Under the pieces are notes generated by a model. The model was not told the DNA's origin and searched no databases. It worked only from the letters and a program-made list of their open reading frames with translations. 5,263 nucleotides of DNA, from assembly GCA_964654535.1 (NCBI GenBank), contig CAZZIZ010000225.1, forward strand, positions 1 to 5,263, in the 5' to 3' direction. Positions 4,180 to 5,263 of the stretch are shown piece after piece. Numbering within the stretch: position 1 is the first letter of the stretch; each line of letters starts with the position of its first letter. Made by a program: the position numbers and the translations under genes. This DNA is from CAZZIZ01 sp964654535. Lineage in GTDB: Bacteria > Bacteroidota > Bacteroidia > Chitinophagales > UBA2359.

Positions 4180-5263
4180 TCATATTTATTGCCCTAATAG
4201 CACTCGTAGCCTGGTGGTCTTTTACTAAATACGGTGAGATCTATCGAAATATAAAACGCGGTAGGCCCATAGGTGAAATCGATGATAAGCCTCAACGTTT
4301 AAAAAACACCTTCTTACTTGCCTTTGGGCAGAAAAAGATGTTTAAGAATCTCCTACCCGGCGTGTTACATTTTTTCATTTATGCTGCATTTCTCCTAACG
4401 CAATTAGAACTTATTGAAATCATCATTGATGGAATCTTCGGTACCCATCGAGTATTAAAGGGAGCCTTAGGTGGCCTATATACATTTACAATTGGCTTTA
4501 TAGAAATACTGAGTCTCTTTGCTTTTTTTGCTACGCTGATATTCTTAGCAAGAAGAAACTTGCTTAAGATTCCGCGCTTTGTAAAAGCAGAAATGAACGG
4601 CTGGCCCAAAATTGATGGTAACCTCATTTTGTACGGCGAACTCTTATTATTACTCGGCATCGTTTGTATGAATGGTGCGGATACCGTTTTAGGAAATATG
4701 AGTGGCCTGCCTGTTAGTTCTTGGTTAGGTCCCTGGTTGTTTGGTGGACTCAGTGAAAGCGTTTTACATACCATCGAACGATTCGGATGGTGGCTTCATA
4801 TTCTAGTTGTCTTCGCCTTCATAGCTTACTTGCCGATCAGTAAGCACCTGCACATTTTTCTCGCTTTTCCAAATACGTATTTCGCCAACCTGTCTTCTCG
4901 AGGTGAAATGCGCAATATGGAAAACGTAATGAACGAAGTGCAACTAATGATGAACCCACCAGCAAGTGGTGAGGCACCACCGCCGCCTGCTGAAATGAAG
5001 TTCGGCGCAAAAGACATTGAAGACTTAAGTCAAGTGCAATTGCTTTCGGCCTACTCCTGTACAGAATGTGGTCGCTGCACAGCGGCCTGTCCCGCTAACC
5101 AAACGGGCAAGGCACTATCCCCGAGAAAAATTATGATGGACGTGCGAGATCGCATGGAAGACATCAGCAAGTTTGAAGCAAACGCGGAAGAGGGAGCTAA
5201 GGACGGTAAAAAACTAGTTGGCGATTATATCACGAAAGAAGAACTCAATGCTTGTACCACTTG
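4167..5263 (+). CDS. Membrane-bound 4Fe-4S (heterodisulfide reductase / DsrM-K type) protein, 3' truncated by the window
   Basis: This reading frame stays open to the window edge (365 codons plus two bases). The ATG at 4167 is the first start after an in-frame TAG at 4143. The N-terminal half is a membrane domain with about five hydrophobic segments (roughly 3-19, 62-88, 104-127, 152-170, 207-232). Histidines in or near them (His68, His201, His211, His227, His229) could ligate haem b, as in NarI-like gamma subunits. A cytoplasmic linker with PPASGEAPPPPAE (264-276) leads to a ferredoxin-type domain with CTECGRCTAACP: Cys298, Cys301, Cys304 and Cys308 for one [4Fe-4S] cluster. The last visible residues are Cys363-Thr-Thr followed by TG, the probable opening of a second cluster motif. 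Such proteins pass electrons between the quinone pool and a CCG-domain or flavoprotein partner; the partner gene is usually next door and would lie beyond this window. The electron donor and acceptor cannot be identified here. Confidence 0.85.
   Translation, partial: MLSSIIFIALIALVAWWSFTKYGEIYRNIKRGRPIGEIDDKPQRLKNTFLLAFGQKKMFKNLLPGVLHFFIYAAFLLTQLELIEIIIDGIFGTHRVLKGALGGLYTFTIGFIEILSLFAFFATLIFLARRNLLKIPRFVKAEMNGWPKIDGNLILYGELLLLLGIVCMNGADTVLGNMSGLPVSSWLGPWLFGGLSESVLHTIERFGWWLHILVVFAFIAYLPISKHLHIFLAFPNTYFANLSSRGEMRNMENVMNEVQLMMNPPASGEAPPPPAEMKFGAKDIEDLSQVQLLSAYSCTECGRCTAACPANQTGKALSPRKIMMDVRDRMEDISKFEANAEEGAKDGKKLVGDYITKEELNACTT

Noticed and set aside
4379..5017. Reverse-strand open frames of 131 and 63 aa
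   Set aside because: The + strand is continuously open through this region and encodes a membrane Fe-S protein with a CxxCxxCxxxCP motif; the reverse frames are shadows.
1..5263. CRISPR array, defence island or toxin-antitoxin system
   Set aside because: No regularly spaced direct repeats, and no nuclease, toxin or antitoxin family was recognised in any frame.

Overview
The window most likely comes from a member of the Bacteroidota, perhaps a Saprospiria- or Flavobacteriia-like marine or freshwater bacterium. This is inferred from several signs: clear Shine-Dalgarno sequences are missing; there is an exact TAnnTTTG (-7) promoter element with a TTG 21 nt upstream; and two lipoproteins carry the C-N-x-x-(D)GP...I-(R)-x-(L/I)KY-x-x-G domain that is very common in that phylum. 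The gene set (RluD, PyrR-like phosphoribosyltransferase, membrane heterodisulfide-reductase-type Fe-S protein) also fits. The species cannot be named from the sequence.

Layout. Positions 1-518 hold no supportable protein gene. Instead they contain a dense run of palindromes: a G+C-rich hairpin (52-86), a strong 23-bp hairpin (113-172), a 163-bp near-continuous inverted repeat (188-350) and two smaller hairpins (381-409, 460-473). This ends about 45 nt before rluD. Positions 519-1565 (+) encode a complete RluD-type 23S rRNA pseudouridine synthase. Positions 1621-2433 and 2528-3511 (+) encode two tandem paralogous lipoproteins. Each has a lipobox, a basic stretch, a small three-cysteine domain and a C-terminal membrane region; the membrane region of the first is clearly DUF4190-like. 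Positions 3591-4103 (-) encode a PyrR-like phosphoribosyltransferase that converges on the second lipoprotein. From 4167 (+) a membrane-bound 4Fe-4S protein runs off the window end after 365 codons.

How the genes relate. The only clear functional grouping is the lipoprotein pair, which arose by tandem duplication; the second copy has its own promoter candidate. RluD is a ribosome-maturation gene, the phosphoribosyltransferase belongs to nucleotide salvage or pyrimidine control, and the Fe-S protein is a respiratory electron-transfer component. These look like ordinary core-genome neighbours rather than one system. The phosphoribosyltransferase and Fe-S genes diverge from a 63-nt spacer, and the best promoter for the former reaches into the coding region of the latter.

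The best candidate for something undescribed is the structured 45-473 region. In the long hairpin, every transition-type mismatch in the outer arms is a G-T pair on the + strand and none is A-C. A folded + strand RNA would tolerate this pattern; the - strand transcript would not. It may be a structured RNA, or a non-autonomous palindromic mobile repeat that is transcribed.
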